A DNA stretch of 64,000 nucleotides, taken from NCBI GenBank assembly GCA_947561585.1, contig CANNZV010001118.1:168122-232121 (forward strand), in the 5' to 3' direction. The notes under the pieces were generated by a model, which was given only the letters and a program-made list of their open reading frames with translations, was not told where the DNA came from and did not search any database. Shown here one piece after another: positions 1-11,497 of the stretch. The position numbers and the translations under genes were made by a program. Source of the stretch: Caprella mutica. Its lineage: Eukaryota > Arthropoda > Malacostraca > Amphipoda > Caprellidae. How positions within the stretch are numbered: position 1 is the stretch's first letter; the number at the start of each line of letters is the position of its first letter.

Positions 1-1617
1 AATTGTCCTATTTGTATTTCAAATACAATATATTGAAAACTTTCTGTGTTTGTACTTTGTATAGTTTATACTTATATTAATTAGGCAGTGGCTTGATTCA
101 TAAGAATTTGTTAACTTGTTTCATAGTTCGAATTGAATAGACGTTTTTTGCTGATTTATCTTTCACAGGGACAGGATTTCTAATGAAATGAACTCAGGTT
201 TGTGATCTAGTTCATAACTTCATTGGTTGTAATTAACTGTTGATTATTTGTAATGTTTCTAACTTTATTTTAAACAGACCAAATTCCTCAGATAACTAAA
301 TTGAACATTCCATCCATTTTTAACCAGCCAGCAGAATGAGAAAATGAAACTTTTTTAATATTTTCCATATGTCAGTACGGTCAGTACCTAGGTGATTTGT
401 GAATCACAATTATGTTGAACAACAATCATCTACCATTTTGCTAAGAATAGAATTATAGAAGGGGAATTAGTTGCAGTCTTGGACAGAATGAGAGATCTCT
501 ATTCTCCAGTTTGTATTTGGTGCACCACCAGGTTCAAGAGAAAGGCCTTTATCACCATATTTATGGCGATAACTATTTGGAAATAATATTCTATTTATTG
601 TTATGACAATAATCCACAAATCTGCCATCTAGTTCTAAATAATTTAATAAAATGGTGACTATTTGATCGTAAAATAATGAAAATATACAGTGATTTTCAT
701 CATCATATGTAATTTTCATTTTATCATCAATGTAATGTATTTCCTACCTAATGCATCTATTTCATTTCAAGATGCTTTTATTTTTGACACGGCTGGCTGT
801 ACATACCTATAGGTAGCATACTAATGTTCTTAGAATGATATAATAGAAACAATCTTAAGTATTTTGTGCACGTGACGTCATAATAGCGACAATTAAAATC
901 ATATCGATCGGCTTGATTACGTAATGGTTACAAATCACTACCTTAAGATGTACATCAATAACTTAACTTACGATGTCGATGTATTAATAATAACTTGAGA
1001 TGTACAGGTTGTCCTGTCTTAGTGTTAATTAAAAACAAGTGATCACGTGATATATACGTATGACAAGTCCAGTCTCTATTTGGTGCACAAATTTCCACTG
1101 ACTTTTTGAAAAAGCTGAAAAAATCCAACATAAATTTCCAGTAATTTGGCTGATCCACCAACATTTTGTCCATTTTTCCACCGAAAATTAATGGTAACAT
1201 ATGAATAAATATGTTACCATATACTTTGCCAGAATAAACCATGAAATACAGTCTGGTGACTAGTGACAAGTCAAACGTACATAATAGTGTGGACCCAGAT
1301 TTACGATCTAATAGATGTATACTACATTAGACATGACAACCCACTACTGTCAAATCAAAATTTTGATTAAGTTACGTCATCAATGCTACTGTTATATTGA
1401 CTGTGATTGGTTTAAATTTGATGACATAATGATAGCTGCAAATAAGATCCAAATTATAAGAAGTTTTCCGTTTTTTGATCCCTTTTAGTTTAATTGGTAT
1501 CTATTTTACCTGCAGGTATTATAAATACTATCTAATTAAAATAAAAGCTTAATAATTATTATATCATTTTTTACATGTGGTCGCAATAGTGGAACAATCC
1601 AATAATTCACAGCTTCA
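1..1617. other. AT-rich non-coding stretch, no gene seen
   Basis: No exon-like open frame with family resemblance or credible splice sites is visible. The only recognisable item is a perfect TGACGTCA (CRE-type) octamer at 873-880 inside CACGTGACGTCA, which may be chance. Sequence near 1490-1530 with CCTGCAGG at its centre resembles the middle of the palindromic TA-flanked MITEs found elsewhere in the window. Confidence 0.5.
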
Positions 1618-1674
1618 GTGGGCAAGTTATGAATTATAAGATGGGTCCACATTTTCGATCAAGTAAAAAAATTC

Positions 1675-1912
1675 TTAATTTCCAATTCCAATGTGTAATC
1701 AACTTCACACAACATATCTATAATCTACCTAAATAAATCTTTGAACCGAACATGTTTCGTTTCTTTGTCTCGAACATATCCTATAGTGTTCATGCAAAAT
1801 GTTCTGATGTTTGAGACAAAGAAACGAAACATGTTCGGTTCAAAGATTTATTTAGGTACCTAGGTATGTAGGTAGTGTGAAGTTCATTACACATTGGAAT
1901 TGGAAATTTCAA
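1675..1912. repeat. Foldback (inverted-repeat) element
   Basis: Two arms of about 100 bases, 1675-1775 and 1811-1912, are near-perfect reverse complements around a loop of about 35 bases. The arms share a stretch that reads AACCGAACATGTTTCGTTTC on the left and its complement on the right. The structure is that of a foldback MITE. No target duplication could be assigned. The bases just left of it (from about 1618) resemble the degenerate end of the GGGTAAGTTACGAATTAT family. Confidence 0.7.
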
Positions 1913-2179
1913 ATTAGGTATATTGAACTATAAAAATATTTTATATTGTGCATGTAAGCCACATAACTACCTAGTCTAATTTACTTGGATGTAGTTTGTA
2001 GGTTAACAGGAAATGTGTTATGATTTTATGAATGGTGTACTTTCATTTTGATATCTGGTTCAGTTCTCCTTATTAGCTACTTTAAAGTAATTGGTAGATG
2101 GCAGTTAATACTTGATACATATTCACATTATATCAGTTTGTATCTTTTATGTACATTTGTAATGTATGACATCACGGCA

Positions 2180-2285
2180 TGCCTCTCCTTCATTGGGTGG
2201 TATCAGTGGAATGCCTCTCTCTGATTGGCTGGTGTCATTGCTATGTCTCTCTCTGATTGGCTGATATGCTCCCCCTCAATTATTA
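2180..2285. repeat. Short degenerate tandem repeat with inverted copy at 3725-3800
   Basis: About three copies of a unit near 38 bases share TGCCTCTCTCTGATTGGCTG. A reverse-complement copy (CAGCCAATCAGAGAGAGGCA) lies at about 3733-3755. The inverted relation, 1.5 kb apart, suggests the two ends of a decayed transposon or two independent copies. No coding potential. Confidence 0.5.
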
Positions 2286-2676
2286 CGTTCCCTCCAGTGT
2301 TCAAATAACAGTGAAACATTTATTTTATTTATTTAAACTAAACATCCCTTAACATCTTCCTATATTAATTTATATAGACTATAGCCTATATTCAATGTTC
2401 TGTGATCTAACCTGGAAAAAAAGAGAATTAGAAACCTATAGGTACAAGATACCTAACCTGGCTGGCAATCTCATAGAAATCTAGTACCTAACTAGGTACG
2501 TCTGACAGTGACATGTTCGGTATTCCTACCTATAGATATAGGGTCTATGGATAATGTATCCTTGTTTTAATGGTGACTGCCTATTTTCATTGGCTATCTG
2601 TGGCGATTTTTTATTTTTTATTATTCATTTATGGCGATTGCCCAGCCATACTCTATAACCTGGGTGCATCAAGACT

Positions 2677-3050
2677 GCAAGAACTGGGAAACTTCTCAAA
2701 GAAATCCTCTAATTTGGCTTTTGTTCTCAGTAAAATACATGCAAATATAGGAAGGAATTAATGATTGTTTGCACAGAAAATGTTAAAAATGTCCCATATT
2801 CTGCAGACTGGTGGTGCACTGAACTCCTCTGACTTTTTCAAAAATCTGAGAAATAGCTACCAACATTTTCCATCAAATTGTCTAGTCCTCCAACATTTTT
2901 CCAGTTTCTCCTCCCAAAATTAATGGTAATGTAGGAATTAATAGCTAAATATCCTCCGACATTGCAGGAATTTTTTTTCCCAATTTTTTATTAGAGAAAT
3001 TGAATAACTCCTGATATATCCTTGGGATTTACCACCAAATACAATCTGGT
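2677..3050. repeat. Two abutting MITE copies of the CCAGTCTG group
   Basis: 2677-2813 matches pieces at 5472-5911 and 6510-6650 (shared GTTAAAAATGTCCCATATTC then TGCAGACTGG). From 2814 to about 3050 a second family follows, in the same arrangement as 5181-5419 inverted, and ends in CCAAATACAATCTGG. The second copy has lost its first bases, so it was truncated where the two meet. Confidence 0.6.
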
Positions 3051-3103
3051 CTATTCTCTACCTAGTACTTACCCAGTCTTCAGCAACAGTATCTAAAAGC
3101 TGA

Positions 3104-3195
3104 GCGGCGCGCCACATTACGGCGCACTACATTACGGCGCACTACAATACGGCGCACCACTGTATGGTGCATTACAATACGACGCACCACTGTAT
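3104..3195. repeat. 15-16 bp tandem repeat, CpG-bearing
   Basis: About six copies of a unit like ACATTACGGCGCACT. It is locally much richer in CpG than the AT-rich surroundings. No function can be assigned. Confidence 0.7.
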
Positions 3196-3392
3196 TTTCT
3201 AAATGACCTCAATGTGAAAAACTTATGTAATTTGTTTTATCTGCTAGTTTGTTGTTCTGCACACTTCATGATTGTTTAATGACCTGGCAGACCTATTTTC
3301 AGAGAATGTTCATTGAGTTGCCAATATATCTTTTTTTTTCAAAAATAAGTCAACCAAAATTAGTAATGCAGTTGCCAGTCGTCATAATTTAA

Positions 3393-3652
3393 CCAGTCTG
3401 CAGAATATGGAACATTTTTCCAAGACTCTCTGCAGGAGTTTTTGATTTAATTTTAGAAATTGGATATCTCTGCGGGAGATCATGAATTATTTCCTATGTT
3501 ACCATTAATTTTGCTGCGGGAGATTTTGAATTAATTCCTATGTTACCATTAATTTAGATGTGGGAGATTATGAATCTGCTGCTGCGAGTCAGAGAATAAC
3601 TCTCTCTCAAAATAAAATCTCTGCGGGAGAAGAGACGCATTCTGCAGACTGG
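3393..3652. mobile_element. CCAGTCTGCAG-type MITE with 8-bp target duplication
   Basis: The element opens CCAGTCTGCAGAATATGG and closes ATTCTGCAGACTGG. It is flanked on both sides by the identical octamer TAATTTAA (3385-3392 and 3653-3660). The interior carries repeats of CTGCGGGAGAT spaced with 'CCTATGTTACCATTAATTT'. At 260 bases with no ORF it is non-autonomous. A diverged sister copy lies at 6058-6344. Confidence 0.85.
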
Positions 3653-4053
3653 TAATTTAATTCCAATTATGAAAGTAGACAGTCGTCAATATACCTATAT
3701 TATTATAACTACCTAAATTAATTGAGAGCATATCAGCCAATCAGAGAGAGGCATATAACTGATACCAGCTAATCTCAGAGAGCCTGAGAGAGTTTTTGTA
3801 GTTATTCATTTTTTTCCAATAAATAGTCAGAGAGCATTAAATTAAAATGACAAGTAGTGACCACATCATTCATAACAAAATAACACAGAAAACTGATAGA
3901 CAATTTGAATTATAGCTACATCGTGGAGCGCGCAATATCAAAACAAAATGGCTGCTTTGTTTACATTTCAACAGAGATACGAGGTTCTGCCGTTTATGAT
4001 TATGAGTCCAGAGTCACCAATTTAAAATCTAATTTAAGTACTCATTAGTTGTC

Positions 4054-4290
4054 CCAGTCTGTATTTCGTGGTAAATTCCACCTACATGTTGGTGGAATTT
4101 TTTCCCCTTTGAAAATAATATTCTGGCAAAGTCAGTGGATTTTTAGCTATTTATTCCTATGTTACCATTAATTTTTGGTGGATAAATTTGGAAAATGTTG
4201 GTGGATCAGCCAAATTACTGTAAATTTATGGTGGATTTTTTCAGCTTTTTGAAAAAGTCAGTGGGATTTTTTGCACCAAATACAGACTGG
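4054..4290. mobile_element. CCAGTCTGTATTT-type MITE with 8-bp target duplication
   Basis: Inverted ends CCAGTCTGTATTT and AAATACAGACTGG bound 237 bases. Both flanks are TAGTTGTC (4046-4053 and 4291-4298), a perfect 8-base target duplication. There is no coding capacity. It is the best-preserved member, with 5616-5851, of a family that also includes 4889-5123 and 5181-5419. Confidence 0.88.
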
Positions 4291-4344
4291 TAGTTGTCTA
4301 TATAGGGACAATTAATCGGCGACTTGGTACATACTCTTGAACTA

Positions 4345-4888
4345 GGCTGGCAGGGGGGGGGGGTTAGTGTGACGGCACGCCTCACGCCCCCCGATACATC
4401 TACCTAACAGCTAACTGATAAGTTTTTATTTACACCTCAGACTGAAAGTTTACAATAGTTACCCCATAAAATTACAATTACAGTTTTCTATGATGAATTT
4501 TATTTTCTATTCAAAATTAAAGATCTCAATCAAATAATTAAACTGTGTAGTATAAACATTGGATTCAGCCACCTACGAGGCTACGGCTACATAGGCCAGT
4601 CAGTCTGCAAAAGATGCATGAAGTTGTGAAGTTTATCCAGCGACCGTTGAGGGCCTTGAAATTAGTTTCCTGAATTATCCGGGGACAATTTTCTAATTAA
4701 TTCCTATGTTTACATGAAACTATTGGAGAGAATTTGGAGTTTTTTGGCCATTTTGGAGAGAAATTGCCCCAAAAATTAAATATCCGGAGACTGATTGTGC
4801 ATCATTGCATGCTTTGCAGACAGGATGTTTCAGTAAATGTAAATCCATGGTAATGTTATACCTAGACTAGAGTATTTCAGACTGCAGG
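4345..4888. other. Non-coding, decayed repeats
   Basis: It starts with a G9 run and a C-rich patch (4350-4395). About 4670-4800 has the layout of the CCA/TGG MITEs ('CCTATGTTTACATGAAACTA', 'TTGGAGAGAA') without clear ends. No gene seen. Confidence 0.4.
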
Positions 4889-5123
4889 CCAGTCTGTATT
4901 TGAAGCACAGAATCCCACTGACTTTATCAAAAAGCTGACAAAATCCACCATAAAATTAGGTAAATTTACCAACATTTTGTCAATTCCGCCACTTAAAATT
5001 AATGGTAACATAGGAATAAATAGCTAAAATTCCTCCGACTTTGCTTGAATATTTTATTATATTAGTAGAATGTAAAAAATTCCTCCGTCAAGTAGTTGGA
5101 ATTTACCATGAAATACAAACTGG
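4889..5123. mobile_element. CCAGTCTGTATTT-type MITE, inverted copy
   Basis: It opens CCAGTCTGTATTTGAAGCAC and ends ATGAAATACAAACTGG, the same family as 4054-4290 in the opposite orientation. The left flank is ACTGCAGG. TCTGCAGG appears three bases beyond the right end, so the target duplication is probable but imperfect. Confidence 0.7.
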
Positions 5124-5180
5124 AAGTCTGCAGGAACTGGTTATGTGTTCTCCATAAAATCCTCTTTTGGCTTAGGTATG

Positions 5181-5419
5181 CCGGATTGTATTTGGTGGTT
5201 AATTCCAATGATACATTGGGAGATATTTAATTTCTCTAATAAAAAAATTCCTGCAATGTCGGAGGATATTTAGCTATTAATTCTTATATTACCATTAATT
5301 TTGGGAGGGGAAACTGGAAAAAATGTTAGAGGACTAAACAAATGGATGAAAAATGTTGGCAGCTATTTCTCAGATTTTTGAAAAAGTCAGAGGAGTTCAG
5401 TGCACCAAATACAAACTGG
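5181..5419. mobile_element. MITE, diverged member of the CCAGTCTGTATTT family
   Basis: The ends are CCGGATTGTATTTGG and CCAAATACAAACTGG, with an interior matching the copy at 2814-3050 in inverse orientation. Flanks (TAGGTATG / ATAAGGTATG) suggest a decayed target duplication. Confidence 0.65.
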
Positions 5420-5471
5420 ATAAGGTATGCATTTAAATATAGGAGTAAATTAGACATTGTTCCCAGTATTA

Positions 5472-5911
5472 TTACCAGTATGCAGAATATGGGACATTTT
5501 TAACATTTTCTGTGCGAACATTCCTTAATTTCCTTTTATGTTTACATGTATTTTACTGAGAACAGAAGCTAAAAGAGAGGTTTTCTTGGAGAACAGTTTA
5601 GCAGGTCCTGCAGTCCCAGTCTGTATTTAGTGGTAAATTCCACCGACATGTCGGTGGAATTTTTTCCCTTTGAAAATAATATTCTGGCAAAGTCAGTGGA
5701 TTTTAAGCTATTTATTACTATGTTACCATTAATTTTCAGTGGATAAATTGGAAAAATGTTGGTTGATTAGCCAAATAACTGGAAATTTATGGTGGATTTT
5801 TTCAGCTTTCTGAAAAATTCAGTGGGATTTTGTGCACCAAATACAGACTGGCTGCAGTCTGGTTGAATGTTCGCTCAGAAAATGTTAAAAATGTCCCATA
5901 TTCTGCAGACT
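5472..5911. mobile_element. CCAGT(C/A)TGCAG...CTGCAGACTGG MITE split by a nested insertion
   Basis: The outer element starts CCAGTATGCAGAATATGG and ends CATATTCTGCAGACTGG, so its ends are inverted. It is interrupted by the complete element 5616-5851. Halves at 5472-5615 and 5852-5911 match 2677-2813 and 6510-6650. This nesting gives a relative age: the outer copy inserted first. Confidence 0.75.
5616..5851. mobile_element. CCAGTCTGTATTT-type MITE nested in another MITE
   Basis: 236 bases between CCAGTCTGTATTTAG and CCAAATACAGACTGG. Both flanks read CTGCAGTC (5608-5615 and 5852-5859), a perfect 8-base target duplication. It is a sister of 4054-4290 in the same orientation. Confidence 0.9.
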
Positions 5912-6057
5912 GGGAATATGTCATAATGTCAGTTACCATGTTTCAGTGGCTGGAAAATTGTAAGCCAATTTTTGAGCCAAAATTTCACAAATTCTGAACC
6001 AAGCCAATTTAGCTCATTTTTTGAAGATTTCAAGCCAAAATTAACATGGGAACATAG

Positions 6058-6344
6058 CCAGTTTGCAGAATATGGAACATTTTTCCAAGACTCTGCGGAA
6101 GTTTTTGATTGAATTTTAGAAATTTGAGATCTCTGCGGACTGCAGGAGATATTGAATTAATTCCTATGTGGCTATGTTAGAGTTACCATTAATTTAGCTG
6201 TGAGAGATTTTGGAATTAATTCCTGTGTTACCAAATACCATTAATTTAGCTGCAGGAGATTCTGAATCTGCTACTGAGGGTCAGAGAGTAATTGTCTCTC
6301 AAATTAAAATCTCTGCAGGAGAAGAGACGCATTCTGCAAACTGG
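6058..6344. mobile_element. CCAGTTTGCAG-type MITE nested in a 'GCCAATTTTTGAGCC' repeat
   Basis: The ends are CCAGTTTGCAGAATATGG and ATTCTGCAAACTGG, the same family as 3393-3652. Flanks GAACATAG and GAACGTAA agree at six of eight bases. It interrupts a separate repeat (about 5930-6057 and 6345-6420) whose relatives are at 6640-6835 and 61025-61205. Confidence 0.7.
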
Positions 6345-6835
6345 GAACGTAAGAATTAATTCAAAATTTTAAGCCAATTAGACATATCTGGCTTAATTAA
6401 TTGGCTTTAAGTTTTTAACTGACATACTCTGTAACAATGTAACATGGGTCAGTTAAAGCTAATTAATTGACTTACATTAAATCTCTGAGAGGCTATCTGT
6501 ATATTATCAGAGACTGCAGGAACTGCGAACTGGTAAAGTGTTCTCCAAAAAATCCTCTATTTTCACTCCGTTCTCAGTAAAATACAGGATTGTTTGCACA
6601 GAAAATGTTATTAATGACAAAATGTCCCATATTGACATATCCTGCATACTTGAAACTGGAATTAATTGGCTTAAAATTTTGAATTAATTCTTATGTTCCC
6701 ATGTTAATTAATTTAATTTTTGCTTAAATAAGCCAAAAATAAGTGACTTGGCTCACAATTTTTGTGAAAATTTGGCTCAAAAATTGGCTTGCTGTTTTAA
6801 AGCCTTTGAAATATGTCACATGGCTGGCAGAATTT

Positions 6836-7933
6836 TATATTTTTATTAATTTTATTTACATTTTTAATTTTTGGTAGGGTTATTAGGGTAAGTAACAAAT
6901 TATTCATTCTTTGCACTGTTGCACACCCTCATTTGTATAAAAAATATACATTAACATTATAATTAATAGGTTAAGTAGGTATTTTATTTTTCATTTCATT
7001 ATAATTATTTACCAATTAATTGAAGTAAAATAGCAAGTCTTCAGAAACTGCTAAAGTGTTTGTAGAGATATCTTATTATGTTCACAGTAAAATCAATGTA
7101 AATATAAGGATTAATTCAGAAGTGTTCGTAGCAAAATTAATCTAAATATGAAATATCTTCCAATTCTTCATACATGAGAATTAATTCAAAATGGTTTGTA
7201 GAGAATATCCCAAATATCTCCCATATTCTGCAGACTGAGACTGGTGAAATAGTGTTGTTAATAATCATGAACTTTCCATATATAGCTGAATAGCCTGAAT
7301 TTATCCAAAATGATTGAATCATCATAAATTTTCTCCAAAATATCAATATATCATGTATGAATAATGATTGTAGCATAGGGTCATAGCAGAAAATTAGATA
7401 TTTCAGCACATTTCTTTCTAATTGCAATTTAAAAGCTCAAATTTAGTAATTTACAATCACAAACTTGCCAGTTGCCAATATACTTTATTACCTGAATTAT
7501 TGATTTATTACATTATATTTTTTCTTATGGCCAAAAATGAAAAACTCAAAATTTCAATTGCTTATTGTGAAATATATCTAATTTTTCATAAGTTGCAATC
7601 ACTACGACTGTATGACACCATGTTAACTTTAAGAGATCTGGAGAGGAATATAGAGAGGATTTTTAACAAATCTCAAATAAGTTTCTCAAAATTATAATTT
7701 TTAGAAATTAATTATCAATATAAATATAATCAGTCACTATAAATATTTTTGTACATGGATAATGTAAGTTGTTAATAGATTATATTAATATAAGGGATTT
7801 TGTATTCCTTTATGTATTGTTATGCTTTTGGTATTTAAAATACCCTATTCAATTTATTAGATAGGTAATCAGTGAAATCATGATGGAATTCATCATTTCA
7901 TTGTAATAAGCAAGCATATCCTGTCATGACAAG
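6836..7933. other. AT-rich spacer downstream of the LRR gene
   Basis: No gene is seen. The sequence is low-complexity AT. TTTATT at 7853-7858 reads AATAAA on the minus strand, about 75 bases past the stop codon of the LRR gene, so it is a reasonable polyadenylation signal for it. Bits near 7030-7230 still resemble the MITE mosaic (GCAGACTGAGACTGG). Confidence 0.5.
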
Positions 7934-10826
7934 TCATGCCCTTTTGTAGTACAGAAATTCTATTATCATTACACAAATTACAACAGTGCCTAGAAATGCT
8001 GCTAGAGTATAAATAAAAATAGCCATCCATGATACTGGTTCATCATATTTCCTCCCTCTGATTATTTTATTTGGAAGTGTATTTGGATTCAAAGTTTCTT
8101 CTGAACCTGTTATGGAATTTTAATATTAATGATTATTTAATTTTAAGTTTATAACTTTAATAAAGAGTATCAAGATGAGCTTCAGAATTAAAAAATCTTA
8201 TGTATATATTTCTTCATGAAATCTTCTGAATAAATATTCTCATTATTTCTTACCTTCATTAATCTTTCTCAATTGGCTGTTCTCTTCAATCACATCTAAT
8301 TCTGTATACTGTGCACACAAATCCTGGTGAATTAGCAAAGAATCTTTGAATCTTTCTGGTGACATACATTTAGTCTCTTGGATATTTTTAACAGTCAGTT
8401 TCTTGAGGGCTATGAAACCTAGCAACCAGCCAAAGTTCTCACACGTACAATGCAGAGGATTCTTTGAAATGTCGAGGCACTTCAACTGAGGATTGCGTCT
8501 CATCAGATCCTGAGGGAAATTTCTAATCTGTGTGTTTTGGAGAATAAGTGAAGTCAAATTAGGAAATGGAATACTTTCTCTGATATTTCTTGGTGGATTT
8601 AGAAACTTTGAAGCCAAAAAAGGTGTGCCTGTTAAGTCTATGCATTCAACTGTCTCTGCATTGAATACAATAGGCTTTCTGACTCGTGTGGATATTGGCA
8701 TCTCTGAGTTGGTTATTCTCAATTCCCTACATTGACTGTTTATTGGTTGTTCTGCAAGTCTTCCTGATGGCAAACTGAAAAATTAAATCATTTGATTTTA
8801 GTACCTTATTTCAATTGACTAAATATTGAAACTTATGTCCCAAAATTATTCTTTCAAAATCTATATCTTTTTAATAAAATAATAAATTTGATAATTTTAT
8901 ATTTCTATGGTTAGTGTCACTGTTTAGTAGAGGCATGAAAGACGCTGAAATATTACATTATTAAGAAACTATTTTGTCACAACTCACCTGCATCTATCTA
9001 TATGTAGATAAATTAGTTTTCCACTGTTTAGAAGATTCAATAAATCTTCCTCAATTTTATGATTAAGTTCTAAAAATTTTAAGTCTGTTCCTCTCAGTTG
9101 AATGCTTGTTATGTTGGGGAAATGGTGCAAGCTGAGAAGACCTCTTTGGAGTGTAAATTGATCCCCTCCGAGACAAAGTTTGTTCAGGCTTGGTAATGAT
9201 GTCTGCTAGAATCATATAATTTAGATGTCATCAAAAAAATGTGATCCTGACTAATTGTTAATAAATTAAAAATTTCTGTGAAATTTTTTACAATGAATCA
9301 AATGTTAGTTTTTTTCCAATACAAATATAAGATAGAAAACATTTGAAATTTCAATGCAACTTGAAAGAGTCCATTGTTGTTCATCTGATTTGTTAGTTAC
9401 TATTTTTAACCTTCCATCTTTCTAGCGATTATAATATTTAGTCACTTGATCTAAGTTAGAAAACTGGCAGAGTTTAAAGCCATTTTTCTCACCTCTTCAT
9501 CTAATCTTGCAATCAGGTTGTCACAAATATTTACTTCTTCCATAGTTAGACTATTGACCACCAAAGTGCCCTCTATATCATTGTTACTGATGTTCAAGAG
9601 TTTGATATTTGTTGGTAGATAAAGTACCCTCTGCGTGTTTATTTCTATATAACTTGTTGCATTCATTACTCCTCTTATTCTGTCTTGTAGCAGGTTAATT
9701 TTATTGTGTGCCAAGCTCAATATCTCTAATGACTTCAATGATTGGAATGCATTCATTGCTATTGTCTGAAAAGAAAGGAGTTATTTTTCATCTCAAATTT
9801 GTTGAAATGCATTTATATTTTCATTCAAAATTGAAGTATTTCAATCCAAGAGTTGTGATATAATCTTTAAAATCTATATATGCTGTATATGAGAGAGATT
9901 CAATGTATTAAGGAGAATTAATTAGTTTTTTCTTCAATTAAAAGAATTGTATTTCTTTGTGGAATTGATAGTACTGTCCTTAAACTTTGAAGTCATAAGA
10001 TATACTTGGTTTTCTTTGTAGTTAGGTCAACTATCTAGTAATTAATATCTAACATTAAATGACAGTAGTTGAATATCAATATCTATCATCTATAAATATT
10101 TACCATCAGTTGACAGTTCTCCATTATGAGTTGTTTCAGTTTTTCACAGCCATGGAATGTGTCGGAGTGAATTGTCTGAATGGAGTTGTTGCTCAGGTTG
10201 AGGTCTGTCAGGTGCCTCAGTGTTGACAGTGTGTTTCCTTGGATAGACTTCAGACCTACATTGATGAGAGACAGCTTGTTCTGAAATATGATAAGAACAT
10301 GTTTATTAAAGGTCATAGTTTGTGTTCTAGTCTTGCTATTTCTCTGAAATTTATTTTTCATGACTTATCAATTTCAACATTTTATTTCAAGATGGCTTTG
10401 AATATTTATTTCCTATTTTGGTAAACTGGCATTAATTATTTGCTTCTTTTGATGAATAAACTTTATATTGGTTCAAATTTTGAAGAAATTCTTCTTGGTT
10501 CACAGTATTTAATATAAAAAGCTTTTCTTGATATTTCTAAGATAGTCACTCACAATATTAGGAATCTTCTTGACAAAATTTAGATTCAAAGATGATAGCA
10601 AGTCAGGAGACTCCCTTATTTCCAAAACTGTCACCATATTGACTCTGTTTGGCAAAGAACTGATGTTGGAGCAAGTATAGTTAGCAGTGTTCACTAGGTA
10701 CCACTGCCCCTCCCTTCTGCTGGTCTGGTTCATTACTTGGTAGCTGCACATGCAGTTCTCTGGACACTCACTGATGGCTCCATAGGAGATTGTGATGAGA
10801 AAATAAAATATGATGTATTTAAACAT
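7934..10826 (-). CDS. Leucine-rich-repeat single-pass membrane protein (six exons)
   Basis: Joining exons 10826-10554, 10280-10104, 9765-9493, 9202-8988, 8774-8254 and 8106-7934 gives an uninterrupted 543-residue protein. All junctions are GT-AG and phases agree. Residues 1-20 look like a signal peptide. A CPENCMC cysteine cap follows, then leucine-rich repeats (for example LTDLNLSNNSIQTI in exon 2, LEILSLAHNKINLL in exon 3, LTSLILQNTQIRNF in exon 5). An LRRCT cap at about 420-466 has cysteines 422, 424, 449 and 466. A hydrophobic span lies at about 512-536, and only six or seven residues, ending YYKRA, remain. There is no TIR or other signalling domain. By structure it is a type I cell-surface or adhesion protein. 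Several N-x-S/T sites fit an extracellular domain. I do not recognise the orthologue. The acceptor of exon 4 is a CTAGCAG tandem site that could add one glutamine. Confidence 0.85.
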
Positions 10827-11489
10827 TTCTGAGGAATAAATTACATGTTTTATGAAAGTTAATTTACTAGCTACATTATTTTACTATTTTAACCAAAATT
10901 AAGTTCAAAAATTAAAATAGATCATTATTTTAATGAAAGTTCACAATGAAATCCTCGTATTAGGTGGCTACGTCGAAATTTAAACACCTACAAATTGATG
11001 AACTTTTTCATCAGAAAGCAATATATCTCCTGTCTGTTCTTCTAGTTTGTAGTCATTCTAATGGTCTCTGATGAACAGACAGGTAGGTATTTTCCTTATC
11101 ACCATTTCCTTTCCTGTGTTTGACATTTTCCTGTTATTCTCAGAGCAGTGTGTTGCAACTATTCACATTATGTCTTTGAAGAGAAGGAATGGTCTGTAGC
11201 TACTTACTTGTTATAATTATTGCTATTGTTTGGTAAATAATAAATAACCTGTTGTTTGTGTGAAGATTATCTCTGAATATGAATCTATGTATATCTGTTG
11301 CATATTCATCTTGATTATTTTCAAATTGTTTCTATTTCTAGAATTTAATTTTTAAGTCATGCATTATTGTGCCGGGAGATATTTGCAATTCTATATATTA
11401 ATAAAAATAGAGATATTTTCAACTCTTGATACCATATTGGAGTCAAAAATATCAATTATTATCATTATATATTTTATAAAGTCAGATAT
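10827..11489. promoter_or_regulatory. Upstream region of the LRR gene
   Basis: This is the non-coding sequence 5' of the minus-strand LRR gene, ending at the transposon insertion. An inverted pair near 11027-11083 (CCTGTCTGTTC ... GAACAGACAGG) forms a hairpin. The promoter should lie here by position. No convincing TATA or initiator stands out. Confidence 0.35.
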
Positions 11490-11497
11490 ATGTAGGT

